Shown here in pieces: positions 11,755-45,934 of a stretch of DNA of 64,000 bases. Positions within the stretch are counted from its first letter, which is position 1, and every line of letters starts with the position of its first letter. The notes beneath the pieces were generated by a model. It was not told the DNA's origin. It did not search any database and saw nothing but the letters and a program-made list of their open reading frames with translations. This stretch comes from Typhlomys cinereus (taxonomy: Eukaryota; Chordata; Mammalia; Rodentia; Platacanthomyidae). Location: the NCBI GenBank assembly GCA_023101885.1, contig JALPQD010000395.1, positions 1,870,001 through 1,934,000 of the forward strand, written 5' to 3'. Both the position numbers and the translations under genes were made by a program.

Positions 11755-12300
11755 TGCTGGACAGAGAAAATGGCCCAGTGATGAAAGCACTTGCCATCCA
11801 AACAAAAGGACCTGTTGGATCCCCGGATCCTGTGTAAAATGCCAGGCCCCTGTGGTGGCCCGTGTGTAATTCCAGCCCCAGAAGGTGAGGTCCCTAGAGC
11901 CAGCTCGCTAGCTGACCAGCCCTACTGACGAATCCGTTTAAGTAGAGACCCAGCCTCAAATAAGGCAGGACAGAGATTGAGAATAATTCCTGATAGCACC
12001 CTTGGGCTTCACATGCAGACACACACCACACATACGTGCATCTGCCCACTTGCAAATCTGCATATACACACACCATGCACACATGCCATACACACATGCC
12101 ATGCGCACACACCATGCACACGCACATGCTACGCACACATACCACACACACATGCCATGCGCACACACATGCCACACACACATCATGCACATGCACACGC
12201 ACACGCCATATGCCCACACACCGTGCACATACGTGCACATCATGCACACATACACCACGCACACACATGCTATGTACACACACATACCATGCACACGCCT
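11755..12300 (+). mobile_element. B4/RSINE1-type SINE with long CA tail
   Basis: The head (atggcccagtgatgaaagca, cctgttggatccccgg), the body (gtgtgtaattccagcccc, gagacccagcctcaaataag) and a tail of almost 300 bp of degenerate CACACATGC words are visible. Confidence 0.6.
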
Positions 12301-12524
12301 GACAAGAAACGAGAAGGGCACCTGCTAAGCGGGGAGGTGGTCAGCGGTACAGAGCGTATCCAGCACATGAGAGGCTCAGGGCTCAGTCAACTCCAGAACA
12401 CCAAGCAGTCTTCTTAAAAGTACCTGCTGATACACTGTGCATGAGGTCATGTGCCCCTGGCTCCCAGTCCTAGACCTTTATTTACTCTGGGCCAACATGA
12501 CACGCTCTTGTTTTCGCCCGGAAG

Positions 12525-36782
<24,258 letters not shown>

Positions 36783-37037
36783 TCCCACTTTTAACAAAAG
36801 GAGTCGTTTCTCCTACATCCGCGGCTGCTACGGGCAGCTCTTCAAAAGACAGCAGACCGCCAGGCGCATGGGACCAGGGGCGCCTGAGTTTGCTTGTTGC
36901 CTGGGGGTACGTTTGGGTCTCCCTTCCCACCAGACAGTTTGTGTGGAGCTGCTGCATGTGCCTATACCAGCATCCTTTGAACCCTGACAGGGGCCGCTGC
37001 TTTCTGCAGTGTTTGTGGATTGAAAGACAAAAAACTT

Positions 37038-37148
37038 GTATTCTCATAGGCATGAGGGGGGCACTCGGGAGGCTGAGGGAGAGGATGGACAGGAATTCCT
37101 GGCTAGCCTGGGCTAACAAGTGGAGAGCCTGTGTCTAAGAAAATAAAA
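37038..37148 (+). mobile_element. B1 SINE inside the FNBP1 3' UTR
   Basis: cactcgggaggctgagggag and ttcctggctagcctgggcta with a tail aagaaaataaaag supplying an AATAAA at 37142. Confidence 0.65.
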
Positions 37149-38240
37149 GTTACCGTCTACCTTCTAATCATTAGTATTTCCAAATCTACAAGTTCGCCCA
37201 CGTCAAAGGCATAGGATACACTTCAGCTGGCTCATTCTGTACAGTGTGTGCGCCCCATGCCACCAAAAGAAGCTAGTTGTGTGTTGCAGCTTAGCCCAAG
37301 GAGCCCAAGATGGTTTACAGGAAGTCCTAGGTGTTACTCCCACCTCTGCCCCCCAGTAACCCTGGTCCCCATGAGTCCGGGTATGGGGGTTACCGACGCG
37401 TTGTATCACCACGATTGTCCATTGGGGGTCTGAGAAGGAGCCGTAAATTTGACCTGACTTTAGGATCTTCCGGGTCCACCCAGCAGTTGGAGCTGTGTCT
37501 GAAGCTGCTGCTGAGGACACGTGATCAGACATGTGGCTTTTTCTGTGGGACTAAGCGCAGCTGCCCAGCGTGAACACAACCCAGTCAGACTCCCGCTCGG
37601 CGCCCCTCAAGAGGAGACTTGGTTTGTTTTCAATCATTGGCAGCTGCAAGACCCCAGGTTCCTACTTACCAGAATCGTTTGGGCTTTCTGGCTCATTTTT
37701 ATCTGAGTAGCCGGAGCCAGAATAAAATAAACTGGCTGAGTGCTGAGCAGGAAACTGTGTCCCTAGGGAAATGGCATTTCTAAGCTAGCCGTGCGGGTGT
37801 AGAGTTGGCTGCCAAGCCCAGTGCTGAGCTGTGCCCACGGTCACCGGCCACTGTGGTCACCGAGAGGCGGTGTGTGCAGGAAGCAGGCACCTGGCTTGGA
37901 TCCTCTTTGTATTCAACTCGGAAGATTGTTTACTTGTGTCCACTTTTAAGTAGGAAGTTGGCTGCCCGCTTCTGTGCCCCGCCTGGTGCTGTAAGCTGGA
38001 ACTAGGAACAGCTGATTTTTTTTTTTTTTAACATGGACCTGGGTAGGGGGCAGCGCTGTGTGTCTGGACATGTCACCTCCAGCTGCGGCTGCCCTTGAGC
38101 TGATTCTAAAAGGGACTCTGGTACTTCCATGCGGCTCCACATCCTGTTTGGCATTCGTACGGTGAGTCCGCTGATATTTCCCAAGAACTGCTGACCTGGA
38201 GTTGAGTAAAGCGCTATTTCAATGATGCCTGGTTTTTAAA

Positions 38241-38605
38241 GATGTGTGTGTGTGTGTGTGTCTATGTGTGTGTGTGTGTCTATGTGTATGTGTGTGTATC
38301 TGTATCTATCTGTCCGTGTGTGTATCTGTGTATATCTGTGTGTGTGTCTGTATGTATATGCATATATGTGTGTCTGCATGTGTATCTGTATGTCATGTTT
38401 GTGTCTGTGTGTCTGGTTATCTGTGTGTGTCTGTGTATGTACATGTATTTGTGTGTGTCATGTGTGTGTCTCTGTGTGAGTCTGTGTGTGTATCTGTATG
38501 TGTCTGTGTGAGTGTGTCTGTGTATGTATATGTGTATGGTGTCTGCACGTGTATCTGTGTGAGTCTGTGTGTGTATCTGTGTGTGTCTGTGTGTGTGTGT
38601 GTCCT
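38241..38605. repeat. 365-bp TG-rich repeat (TG/TCTG/TATG)n
   Basis: Degenerate TGTG with interspersed TCTG and TATG lies within the predicted long 3' UTR. Transcribed from the + strand it would be UG-rich RNA. Confidence 0.9.
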
Positions 38606-38969
38606 GTTCTACAGTCCACCCAGGCTGTCCTGCTTCAGTCTCAGGAGCACCGTGATAAAGCCATTGTTCACTTTGCAATAGTGACGGACCCTGGGCAGCT
38701 GCTTGCAGCGACCCCCTGTGCCCTCTTCCAACCTCTAGAGTAAAAGCTGACGTCATTTTTTTTAAGTATCCACCAACATTGTAATCCAAGTTTCTTTGAA
38801 TTCCTTTGCCCATTTTATGTGGATGAAGCAGGGGCTCTGGGGGCCTCTGCGGCGACTGAGTGACACTTGTCCTGAACCCCACCAAGAACCCATTAGGGTG
38901 AGCAGGAGGAAGAAGCCAGATTTCTAGGTGTGAGCAGGTGAAGAGGCCGACCAAAGATACAAGAAGCCT

Positions 38970-39262
38970 TCCCCTGGCTGAGTAGGAGCAATTGCGGCCC
39001 AGGCATAAAGATCTGAGTTCGAGTCCCCAGAACACACATGAAAAGCTAGGTGTGGACACAGAGGACAGAGACAGGAGGATCGCTGGGGCTCGCTGCCACC
39101 AGCAAGGTTCAACGAGAGACGCAAGCGCAAGAGTACAAGGTGGAGATGACAGAGCAGGGCAGCCTGCAGCCTCTGCACTTGCGAGAGCGCGCATGTACGC
39201 ACACACACATGCACACACACACGTACGCACACACGCACACCTGCCTTGTCTGCCTGTCATGA
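38970..39262 (+). mobile_element. B4/RSINE1-type SINE
   Basis: gatctgagttcgagtcccca, agacaggaggatcgctgggg and a CACACATG tail; the head is degenerate. Confidence 0.55.
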
Positions 39263-39959
39263 GTGAACGTGTGTCTGAACCATGAACTTCTGGAGGGAGC
39301 AAGCTCCACCCTGAAATCCCCAGCACAGCTGGGGAATGGCCGCTCCTGGAACCCCGGGGGACCCCTGAGACTAGTGTGGATTTCATTGGGAAAGGGGGGG
39401 CAGTTTGGATGGGAACATCAGGAGCCCTGTTTCAGGGGGATGTCACGAAGAGGGGTACCCGAAGACTCGCAGCAGATGAATGCCCCATGCTGACTAAATG
39501 GAACGATACTTTGTGGTTTTGCCCCCAATCAAACAAGAACTGGCTGGGAAGCCACGAGACAGCTAGCGAAGAATAAATGATCTTCCCGCACTACTGGTTC
39601 TCGTTGTTCGCAGTAGCCCCGGGGAAGCCAAGCCTTCCATAGGTCGTTTCCTTTGAAAGACATATCTAGAAGTTAATAGCATCCAGGAGTCTCCCTTGGT
39701 CCTGTCCTAAAGTGGCCCAACTTCCCCCAGACCCCACCCTTCTGTGACCCGGCTCCATGGTGCGGAGCCCTTTGACACCCACAGATCCAAAGCAGCTGTT
39801 TGATCTTCAGTGCAGCCAGAGCACTTTTTCTGTGTGTGTGTACACGTGTCCTGTCACTGCCAAAGCAGACAAGAGTGACGTGGGCTTGGTTGATGCCCTT
39901 GTGACTCAGCACCTCTTTACCGGGGACCCCCCCCCGAACTTGAACCCCCAAGATATATT

Positions 39960-39967
39960 TGTATATA
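39960..39967 (+). promoter_or_regulatory. Pumilio-response element TGTATATA
   Basis: The octamer matches UGUANAUA, the PUM1/PUM2 binding consensus, and lies about 310 nt upstream of the 40277 poly(A) signal in unique sequence. Function is inferred. Confidence 0.45.
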
Positions 39968-40276
39968 CCGAGATTTGAAAACCGAAAGGATGACTTGAAT
40001 GAGTTGTATGAAACCGACGTTGGTCTTTCATGTTTGCTGTATTGGTTATTCTGCTGCCTAACAACTTCTTTGTTTTTACGACTGCTGGGGAGGCCCCAGG
40101 ACTCTTGCACAATAGCTAGGTTCCCGGCCAGCCACGCCACCCTTGAGTTTATTATAGACACTTGGGCTCTGAGTAAGTTGTCTGAACACAGCCATTGCGG
40201 TTGTTCTCTTCTCTGCTTTTCCTAAAGAAACGAATTTCTCTGGCACCTTCTCATTGTACCCAATACCCTCCTCTCT

Positions 40277-40282
40277 AATAAA
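40277..40282 (+). promoter_or_regulatory. Poly(A) signal AATAAA for the read-through FNBP1 form
   Basis: AATAAA is followed within about 20 nt by gtgctgtgtgttg, a strong GU-rich element. It lies in repeat-free sequence, unlike the earlier hexamers at 37142 (B1 end) and 37721. Confidence 0.65.
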
Positions 40283-40300
40283 CATTGTATTTTTCTCAGT

Positions 40301-41024
40301 GCTGTGTGTTGTAAATGACTTGGCTCTTACCAAGAAAATTACTCTGTGTGATGAGACTATAACTCTGCCTGCTTTCGGAATGGGGGTCGCTCAGACAAGT
40401 GCCCTAAACACAAAAGCCAACTCTGTCCCCCTCTTAACCCGCGTGTCCCTAAGGGCTTGGAGTGTCTGTTTTTCCTGGTGGCTTTTCGCTTTTGGCGATG
40501 GAGAACTTTCACGACACAAAGGACAGTCATACTGGGCTCTCTCTCCCTGGAGGTTACATCCCATGGTGAGGAACCCGTGCTTGCCGTGGGAGAGACCTTT
40601 CTCAGCCTTCTGGAAGGCCAGTCTTTTCTCTTTCTCAAAACTAAATTAAGAGCCTATCTCTATTTTTTTTTTTTTTTAAAAAGTGGGCAACTTTATTCAT
40701 CTCTGCTCTGGATCCAGAAGGGACACTAGCAAAGATTGGAGACGTAAACAAAGGTGATGGCACATGCCTGCCATCCCAGCATGTGGGCTACATGCCCAGC
40801 CTGGGCTACATGGCCAGCCTGGGCTGCTGGAGAACCTGTCTCAAAAAAAAAAAAAAAAAAAAATCAAAGAACAGCCGTGAAAGTTCCCCATGGCAGACAC
40901 CTGCCCCTGGTAATGGGTCCTGAAGCCCCCACTCGCCTCTCCGGCACATCCTCACTGTGATGTGCCCACCTGTGACCTGCTGACTTCTTCTCTAACTCGG
41001 GGTTCTCCATCTCTCTCTTTGTAG
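40301..41024 (+). other. Intron between composite SH3 exon and DS terminal exon (3' part)
   Basis: It contains a B1 with a 20-plus-base A tail (40750-40866) and a good pyrimidine tract before the acceptor at 41024. The first 450 bp show no repeat; they may include downstream sequence of the 40277 cleavage site. Confidence 0.5.
40750..40866 (+). mobile_element. B1 SINE with long A tail
   Basis: ggtgatggcacatgcctgcc, an internal duplication of catgcccagcctgggcta, and at least 20 A at the end suggest a young copy. Confidence 0.7.
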
Positions 41025-41032
41025 ATTCCTAA
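41025..41032 (+). CDS. FNBP1: FNBP1 alternative terminal exon, D-S-stop ending
   Basis: A strong pyrimidine tract and tttgtag acceptor (ending 41024) precede at-tcc-taa. Joined to the g at 36762 this gives GAT TCC TAA, that is NAKDS and stop. NAKDS is the C-terminus I know for the 617-residue FNBP1 isoform. The rest of the exon is 3' UTR. Confidence 0.85.
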
Positions 41033-42332
41033 AGGCGGTGCCCGCGGCCAGAGTCCCTGCGCGTCTCCCCGGGAGCCAGGATCAGCTCAGTTGCTCCGGT
41101 CACGGCCTGTGCTCACAGGCCCCTCCAGCATCATCCGGGCTGGCCAGCATCCTCTGGCCCCCCGCAGCCCCCACGTTCCTGCACCCCTTTCCTTCCAGCA
41201 TGCCACCGCTGTTCAGCTGGTTCTTCCTCTTTCTCCCCGCTGGACGCGCCTTCCTGGCTCCCAGTCCACCTGCCCTGGCCCGGCCCTTCCTTGCCCATCT
41301 CACACGGTGCCTTTCTGTGAAATGTCACCCTCAGTGTCCTGGGTGACCCACGGAACCAGAACGAGGAGGACTGGCCACATGGGGTGGACTGAGCCCGCCC
41401 CCTTGTCACTGTGGGTCCCTTGGGGCCGGTCAGCAAATGCTTCCTCCTCCCAGCCAGAGGTCCTTTCTGGTCACCAGTTCCTCACCGTCTCAGCCCCTGC
41501 GGGTCTGTGGTGGGACTGGGGCGCCCAGCCCTACCCACACTCCTTTGAGTCATCTGCACGGCCCAAGAGGGTCGTGTGTAGAAGTCCCAAGTCCAGCCTG
41601 TGAGCCAGTCCTGCCCTGCTGTCCATCTTGTGTTGAAGAATGCCCCAGCCCACCTGCCCGCACCTGCCACCCACGCGGCCTGTGACCAGGCACATGTTCT
41701 CGCCGGCTCGTTACTTTGCAGTGCACATGTCACATCCCTCGTGGGGGCTACCACACGCTTCTCACCAAAGACCCTGTGCCTCCCCAGTCCCTCTGGCGGC
41801 CCCCTGGCCCCGGCCTCTACATTTGATCTGCGCTTTGGAGGTTCTGTGGAATGGATCCTCAAGGGACATCAGCGGTCACGTGTCTGCCACTCACGCCTTA
41901 GTTCTGCTCAGCCTCTCTACTTTCCGGGTGCAGAAACCCTCAAGAGAAAAACTGACCCAAGTCCCTGAGAGGGGGAACCCTAAAGACCCAGGAGCGAGGA
42001 AGTAGAGGGGTGTCTTCCAAGACTAAAGTGACGGGGACGGGAAGGATGGCCCCTGTCACAAAGCAGGCTTGACCACACTCCACCGTCCAAGCAGGTGACA
42101 AGGTGACCAGGTTTAAAGCCACAAGCCCAAACCTTCTGTTTCTTCCCCCAAAGGGTCCCGCGGATCGACTGCTGGGGCCACTACAGGGCTGTTCCACGAG
42201 CCACGGTGTCTATTCCCTGCAGTGGCCACCCACTGGTCACTCAGCAGTCACACGAGGTCACCTTGACAGGACTGATGCCGCGCGCCCAGGACAGAGGACT
42301 GTCAGGGCGTCACCTCTGGCCTGCAGACCACC

Positions 42333-42379
42333 AACCACACTCTTTTTTTTTTTTTTTTTTTTTAACTAACCACACTCTT
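42333..42379 (-). mobile_element. Poly(T) tract with 11-bp flanking direct repeats
   Basis: aaccacactct occurs on both sides of about 21 T (42343-42363). This looks like a target-site duplication around a severely truncated reverse-oriented retroposon tail. Confidence 0.5.
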
Positions 42380-42784
42380 AACCCAGCCTCCATCTGGGAG
42401 CCCAGGCATCCTCAGAACCACTGAACTTTGCCACGCTGAGCTGCCCATGCTGCTCCCTCAGGCTGGACGAGAGCCGAGGTGATGTGTGTGTTTCTTGCAG
42501 CAGAGGCTGCTGCTGCTTCATCCTGCCGTCGCGGTCTGCACCATCCCCATCCAGAGAGATGGACAGCGCGCACCTGCAGACGCTCGTGCCACGGCTGGGG
42601 GGACGGGCAGGCTGGAGCTGCTGCCCGAGTCTCTAGATGGTGCCCGCTCTGGGGATCCGCTGTGAAATCCTGTCCCTATTGTGTGTGTGTGTTGGGGGTG
42701 GGGACCCACACCGAGCAGGAAGCGTGGAATCATCCTTTCCCACGAGCTACTTATTTACGCCCCAAGACCCGCTGCCTGTCTGTC

Positions 42785-42968
42785 ATTTCCCCAGGAACTA
42801 GAGAGACGGAAAGAACAAGCACGGCCTAGTAAAGGCACTGGGAACAAACCTGTGGAAACCGCTCCATGGACAGAGACAGCCAGCGCCCAAAAGCTGGCCC
42901 TGACCTCCACTCGCTGGCTATGTCTCTGTCTCCCTCTGTCTTAAATAAATAATAAAATGTTTTAAAAG
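42785..42968 (+). mobile_element. B3-type SINE in the DS-isoform 3' UTR
   Basis: ctagtaaaggcactgggaac, tggccctgacctccactcg and a tail ttaaataaataataaaatg suggest a B3-like insertion. Confidence 0.45.
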
Positions 42969-43472
42969 CCCGCCCTGAAAGCCACAGACAAGATTACGGA
43001 GCCCTACTGTTACCTGAGTTGTTTTGTTGTTTTTCCTTTGCAGGAGCAAGGTGGGGTGGGGGGGAGCATGGAAGGCAGGGGCAGCTGAAAGGGGCGTCCC
43101 GGCTGGATGGCTCACCGTCAGCTGGGCACGCCTCCGCCCCTCTGGCTGGTGCCTTGGGTGATACTTGGGACAGTAGGAAGCTTGAGCAGTACTTTACCAG
43201 AATCTGGTTTGTTCCTTGCTGGTTCCACCTCCTGTGCTTACAACATCCAAAACTAATGATATCCAAAACCTGTTTTAACCTGACAGTGAACCCCTTTAAA
43301 TGTGTGCGTGCGCATGTGTTCCTGCGATTACGTGTGCACATGTGCTCGGGTGTGCGTGTTCGTGAGTTCACATGTGCGTGTTCACATATGTGCACTCATT
43401 GCACTAATTCTAAACCCTGGGGCTGTAAGGTCCTGCCTTGCTTGTTTGTTTCTGGGGGGTGGAGTTAAACCA

Positions 43473-43478
43473 AATAAA
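43473..43478 (+). promoter_or_regulatory. Possible poly(A) signal AATAAA
   Basis: This is a canonical hexamer 66 nt before the distal signal. No clear GU-rich element follows directly, so it may be unused or minor. Confidence 0.4.
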
Positions 43479-43538
43479 GGGCCTCCACTGGAAGGCTTGT
43501 TGACCCTGTAATTAATTATATGTTAATCTCTAAATGTT

Positions 43539-43544
43539 AATAAA
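43539..43544 (+). promoter_or_regulatory. Poly(A) signal AATAAA, distal FNBP1 3' end
   Basis: The hexamer is followed by ggttgtgtggtgg at about 43577, a GU-rich downstream element. It is the last good + strand signal before the USP20 3' end. Confidence 0.75.
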
Positions 43545-44132
43545 GTATAACTTCTGGCGTATCATCACGAGCTTTCCGGTTGTGTGGTGGAGATACCTGC
43601 TGTCCTCAGAAGCCCCTAGGGCTGATGACTGACCTCTGGTCCCAAGAGCAGGCATATGTGCTCAGACACAGGCTGGGAACCCGCAGAACTGTAAATGTCA
43701 CTTCCAGTCCCCAGAAAGGCCGCTGACAGAAATGCCGTGTCACTGTAACACTCCATCCAAGCATCCGGAGAGCTGCCTCAGCTGTGGAACTGACTTTTTT
43801 TTTCAATCTGATCTCTGATTTGTTTGGGAGTTGGTGCAAGAGGCTGTGTTCATGGCCCACTGGAGACCCTTCTCCCAATGTCCTGGCAAGAATCGCTGGC
43901 TTCCCCATAGTAGCCGGCCGTGCTGTCTCTAGCTGGCCATGTCAACCCCTCTGGAGGGCTGTGGTAGATTGTCAAAAGGTTACCTTAAGCGCGTGGGATC
44001 TCCTCCAGGAGGGCCCCAGGAGGCTGAACAGTCAGGAAATAGGTGAGTAGGATGATAGGAAGACTGTCAGTTAGTGCCAGCCTGGCCCACCATATGGCAT
44101 GTTTGGGGCCAGCCTGGGCTACCTGAAACCCT

Positions 44133-44159
44133 GGGGCGGGGGTGGGGGTGGGTGGGGGT
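44133..44159 (+). promoter_or_regulatory. G-rich block with G-quadruplex / MAZ-like motifs
   Basis: Five runs of three to five G, separated by single bases, fit the G-quadruplex pattern and resemble MAZ sites (GGGGGTGGG). It lies about 590 bp past the FNBP1 poly(A) signal on the coding strand, where such elements can slow polymerase. Confidence 0.45.
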
Positions 44160-44954
44160 AAGACAGTGCACAAAGGAAATAGGTGGTCTGTCACTTCCAG
44201 AAGACCTCTGTGTGGGCTGTTGACAGAACACCAGCTCGCCCATCTTTGCCCACGCAGGTGGCACTAAGTGTAGATCAAGTAAAAATACGTATGGGGAGGG
44301 AAGAGGAAGAGGGCTTGGGAGGAAAGGACAAGGAAGAGGATAATGAGGATAACGAGGAAGAGGCAGCGAACATGACTGAAGTCCGTCGTATGTGTGATTG
44401 TGAAGGAATAGGTTTTAAAAAATGAATTCTGCAAGGACCTTTCCAACACACCTTGTGAGGGACGGGCGCCTGCCCACCTAGCTTTCCACCTTCTCTACCT
44501 CTCCAGCCCTCCAGGTCTGATACCATCCCCGGCTGGGAAGTGGGCTGGGGGCCAGGAACTGTGCTGGGCACCCCAGAACCCCAGACTGTGAACAGCTGGG
44601 CAGTCCTGATTCACAAGACAGGAGGCTTTGAGCAGGCAGGGCAGGGTCCTCCAGTGGTTGTGGAAATGCCAGCTGACCCTGGCACCCCCAGGGCCCCTGT
44701 CATTCCCCGTCCCCGCATAAGGGAACTTGTTGGCAGGGGCAGTGGTGACCCCTAGTGGAAGAAGATGGCTGGAGTGTCCCTAACCAGTGACTAGGATTTG
44801 GAAGAGGCGTGGAGATATGCCTGCCTTTCCCGATTTCCCAGGCTTTGCTTGTTAAGTAACTTGATGCCCCCAACTCATACTACTGTGATCTCTTCTGCTA
44901 CGGTCTGGTTTTAAGTTTTGAATATTTTCATTACACAAAGAGAGTGAGCACATT

Positions 44955-45100
44955 CCATGGCTTGGGCGTGGAGGTCAGAGGCAACTTTCAGGAGTCAGAT
45001 CTCTCCTTGTACCACACAGGCTTCTGGAGACTGAACCCAGGTCACCAGGCTTGCCAAGCGGGTAGACGCCTTTCCTGCTGAGCCGGCTCGCCTGGCTCGC
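44955..45100 (-). mobile_element. B3 SINE
   Basis: ggaggtcagaggcaactttc, agatctctccttgtacc and ctgctgagccggctcg are reverse B3 landmarks. Confidence 0.7.
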
Positions 45101-45934
45101 CTGCCTTATTTTGTCGACACAAATCTCGGGTAACCAGGCTGGCCACCAGCACTCGGGAGGCGGAGGGTTGTGAGGTGCAGGCCTGCGCAAAGCTGTGTTG
45201 TTGAGCCCGACTTGGCTGGGTTCGGAGTAGTCCGGGGTACCGGCTCTGCCTGGCCCGACCTTCCTGTTCTCTGGGGTGCAGATTAACACGGGCAGACAGC
45301 CAACCAGCATCCAGCAGCCCCTTTGTGCCCCGAGCTGCGTCATACCCATCAGGCCCTGACTTGGACACTTCTGCGTCTGTCCAGCTGGCTTTAGTGACAT
45401 CTGTTGGGGACATCTCAGGGTCACACAAGGACAGACAGGAAGGACACGTGTCTTTGTCCTCAGAGCAAGGGGACTGAGAGGCCTGGGGAGATGCGGGGAT
45501 TCATTCTTTGGCCCGAGAAGCAGCTGGGCATCTCTGCAGTCGTGTGGCACCCTGTAGGCACTGCATTCCTGGGCAGCACAGCATGTGTGGCCGACCGCCC
45601 GTGCGGCCTCTGACAGGGCCACATAAACCTCACCGGGTCCTTTGGAAGCCCAACTCCCGAGCTCTCCAGACGGGTCGTGTGGCCGGTTAATCCCAGGAGG
45701 GGCTGGAAACCCCGTCACCAGCCTTGTCCAAAGCCTCACCGTGCTGCCAGCCCCCCTGAAGGCATTCCCCAAGAGGGAGTCCAGAGAAGGGGGACCCTGG
45801 GGTCTGGGGAGGCAGTTCCAACTCATGCTGACCTCAGCCCCAACCACGTCTGGCCCCACTGTGGGGCTGGGTGGTTCTGGGGCAGGATGGCGACCTCCTC
45901 TACAGAGCTGCAGCCAAGACAAATGCGTGGGCTG

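Larger units (their letters stand above)
1..12524 (+). other. FNBP1 intron upstream of the first visible exon
   Basis: I checked for the preceding F-BAR coding sequence (ending ...VTKADVEK) and did not find it, so this is intron. It holds the SINEs and simple repeats listed separately. The stretches 3190-5660, 7680-8590, 9750-10130 and 10560-11420 show no gene and no repeat I can name beyond short microsatellites. Confidence 0.75.
36783..40300 (+). other. FNBP1: Probable long 3' UTR of the FNBP1 KGAKTYI isoform
   Basis: No further coding exon is visible between the read-through stop and the AATAAA at 40277. The stretch includes a B1 copy (37038-37148), other AATAAA hexamers (37142, 37721, 39572), a UG-rich tract (38241-38605), a B4/RSINE1-type SINE and an apparently unique block at 39560-40300. 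If transcribed from the read-through exon it is a 3.5-kb 3' UTR. A proximal signal could shorten it. Confidence 0.55.
41033..43565 (+). other. FNBP1: 3' UTR of the FNBP1 DS isoform
   Basis: About 2.5 kb follows the alternative stop. It ends at an AATAAA (43539) with a GT-rich stretch about 35 nt further on, the normal layout of a cleavage site near 43560. It contains a poly(T) tract with flanking direct repeats (42333-42379), a SINE-like block (about 42785-42968) and a second AATAAA (43473). Confidence 0.7.
43566..45934. other. Intergenic region between convergent FNBP1 and USP20
   Basis: It lies between the inferred FNBP1 cleavage site and the USP20 one, about 2.4 kb. It holds a G-rich block (44133-44159), a GA-rich acidic-codon-like stretch at 44290-44370, a minus-strand B3 (44955-45100) and B1-like remnants near 45120. 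No convincing gene was seen. Confidence 0.65.

Noticed and set aside
11894..12417. His/Thr-rich or Cys/Val-rich reading frames
   Set aside because: They are translations of the degenerate CACACATGC tail of a SINE.
1..12524. Upstream F-BAR exons of FNBP1
   Set aside because: I searched for the sequence that should precede ARQQAQ and found none; the window starts inside an intron.
37142..37147. AATAAA just after the FNBP1 read-through stop as the main poly(A) signal
   Set aside because: It lies in the tail of a B1 insertion and lacks a clear GU-rich element; it may be used rarely but I prefer 40277.
38280..39386. 368-codon minus-strand reading frame
   Set aside because: It runs through a TG repeat and a B4/RSINE1-type SINE in the predicted FNBP1 3' UTR, with no recognisable domain and no splice context.
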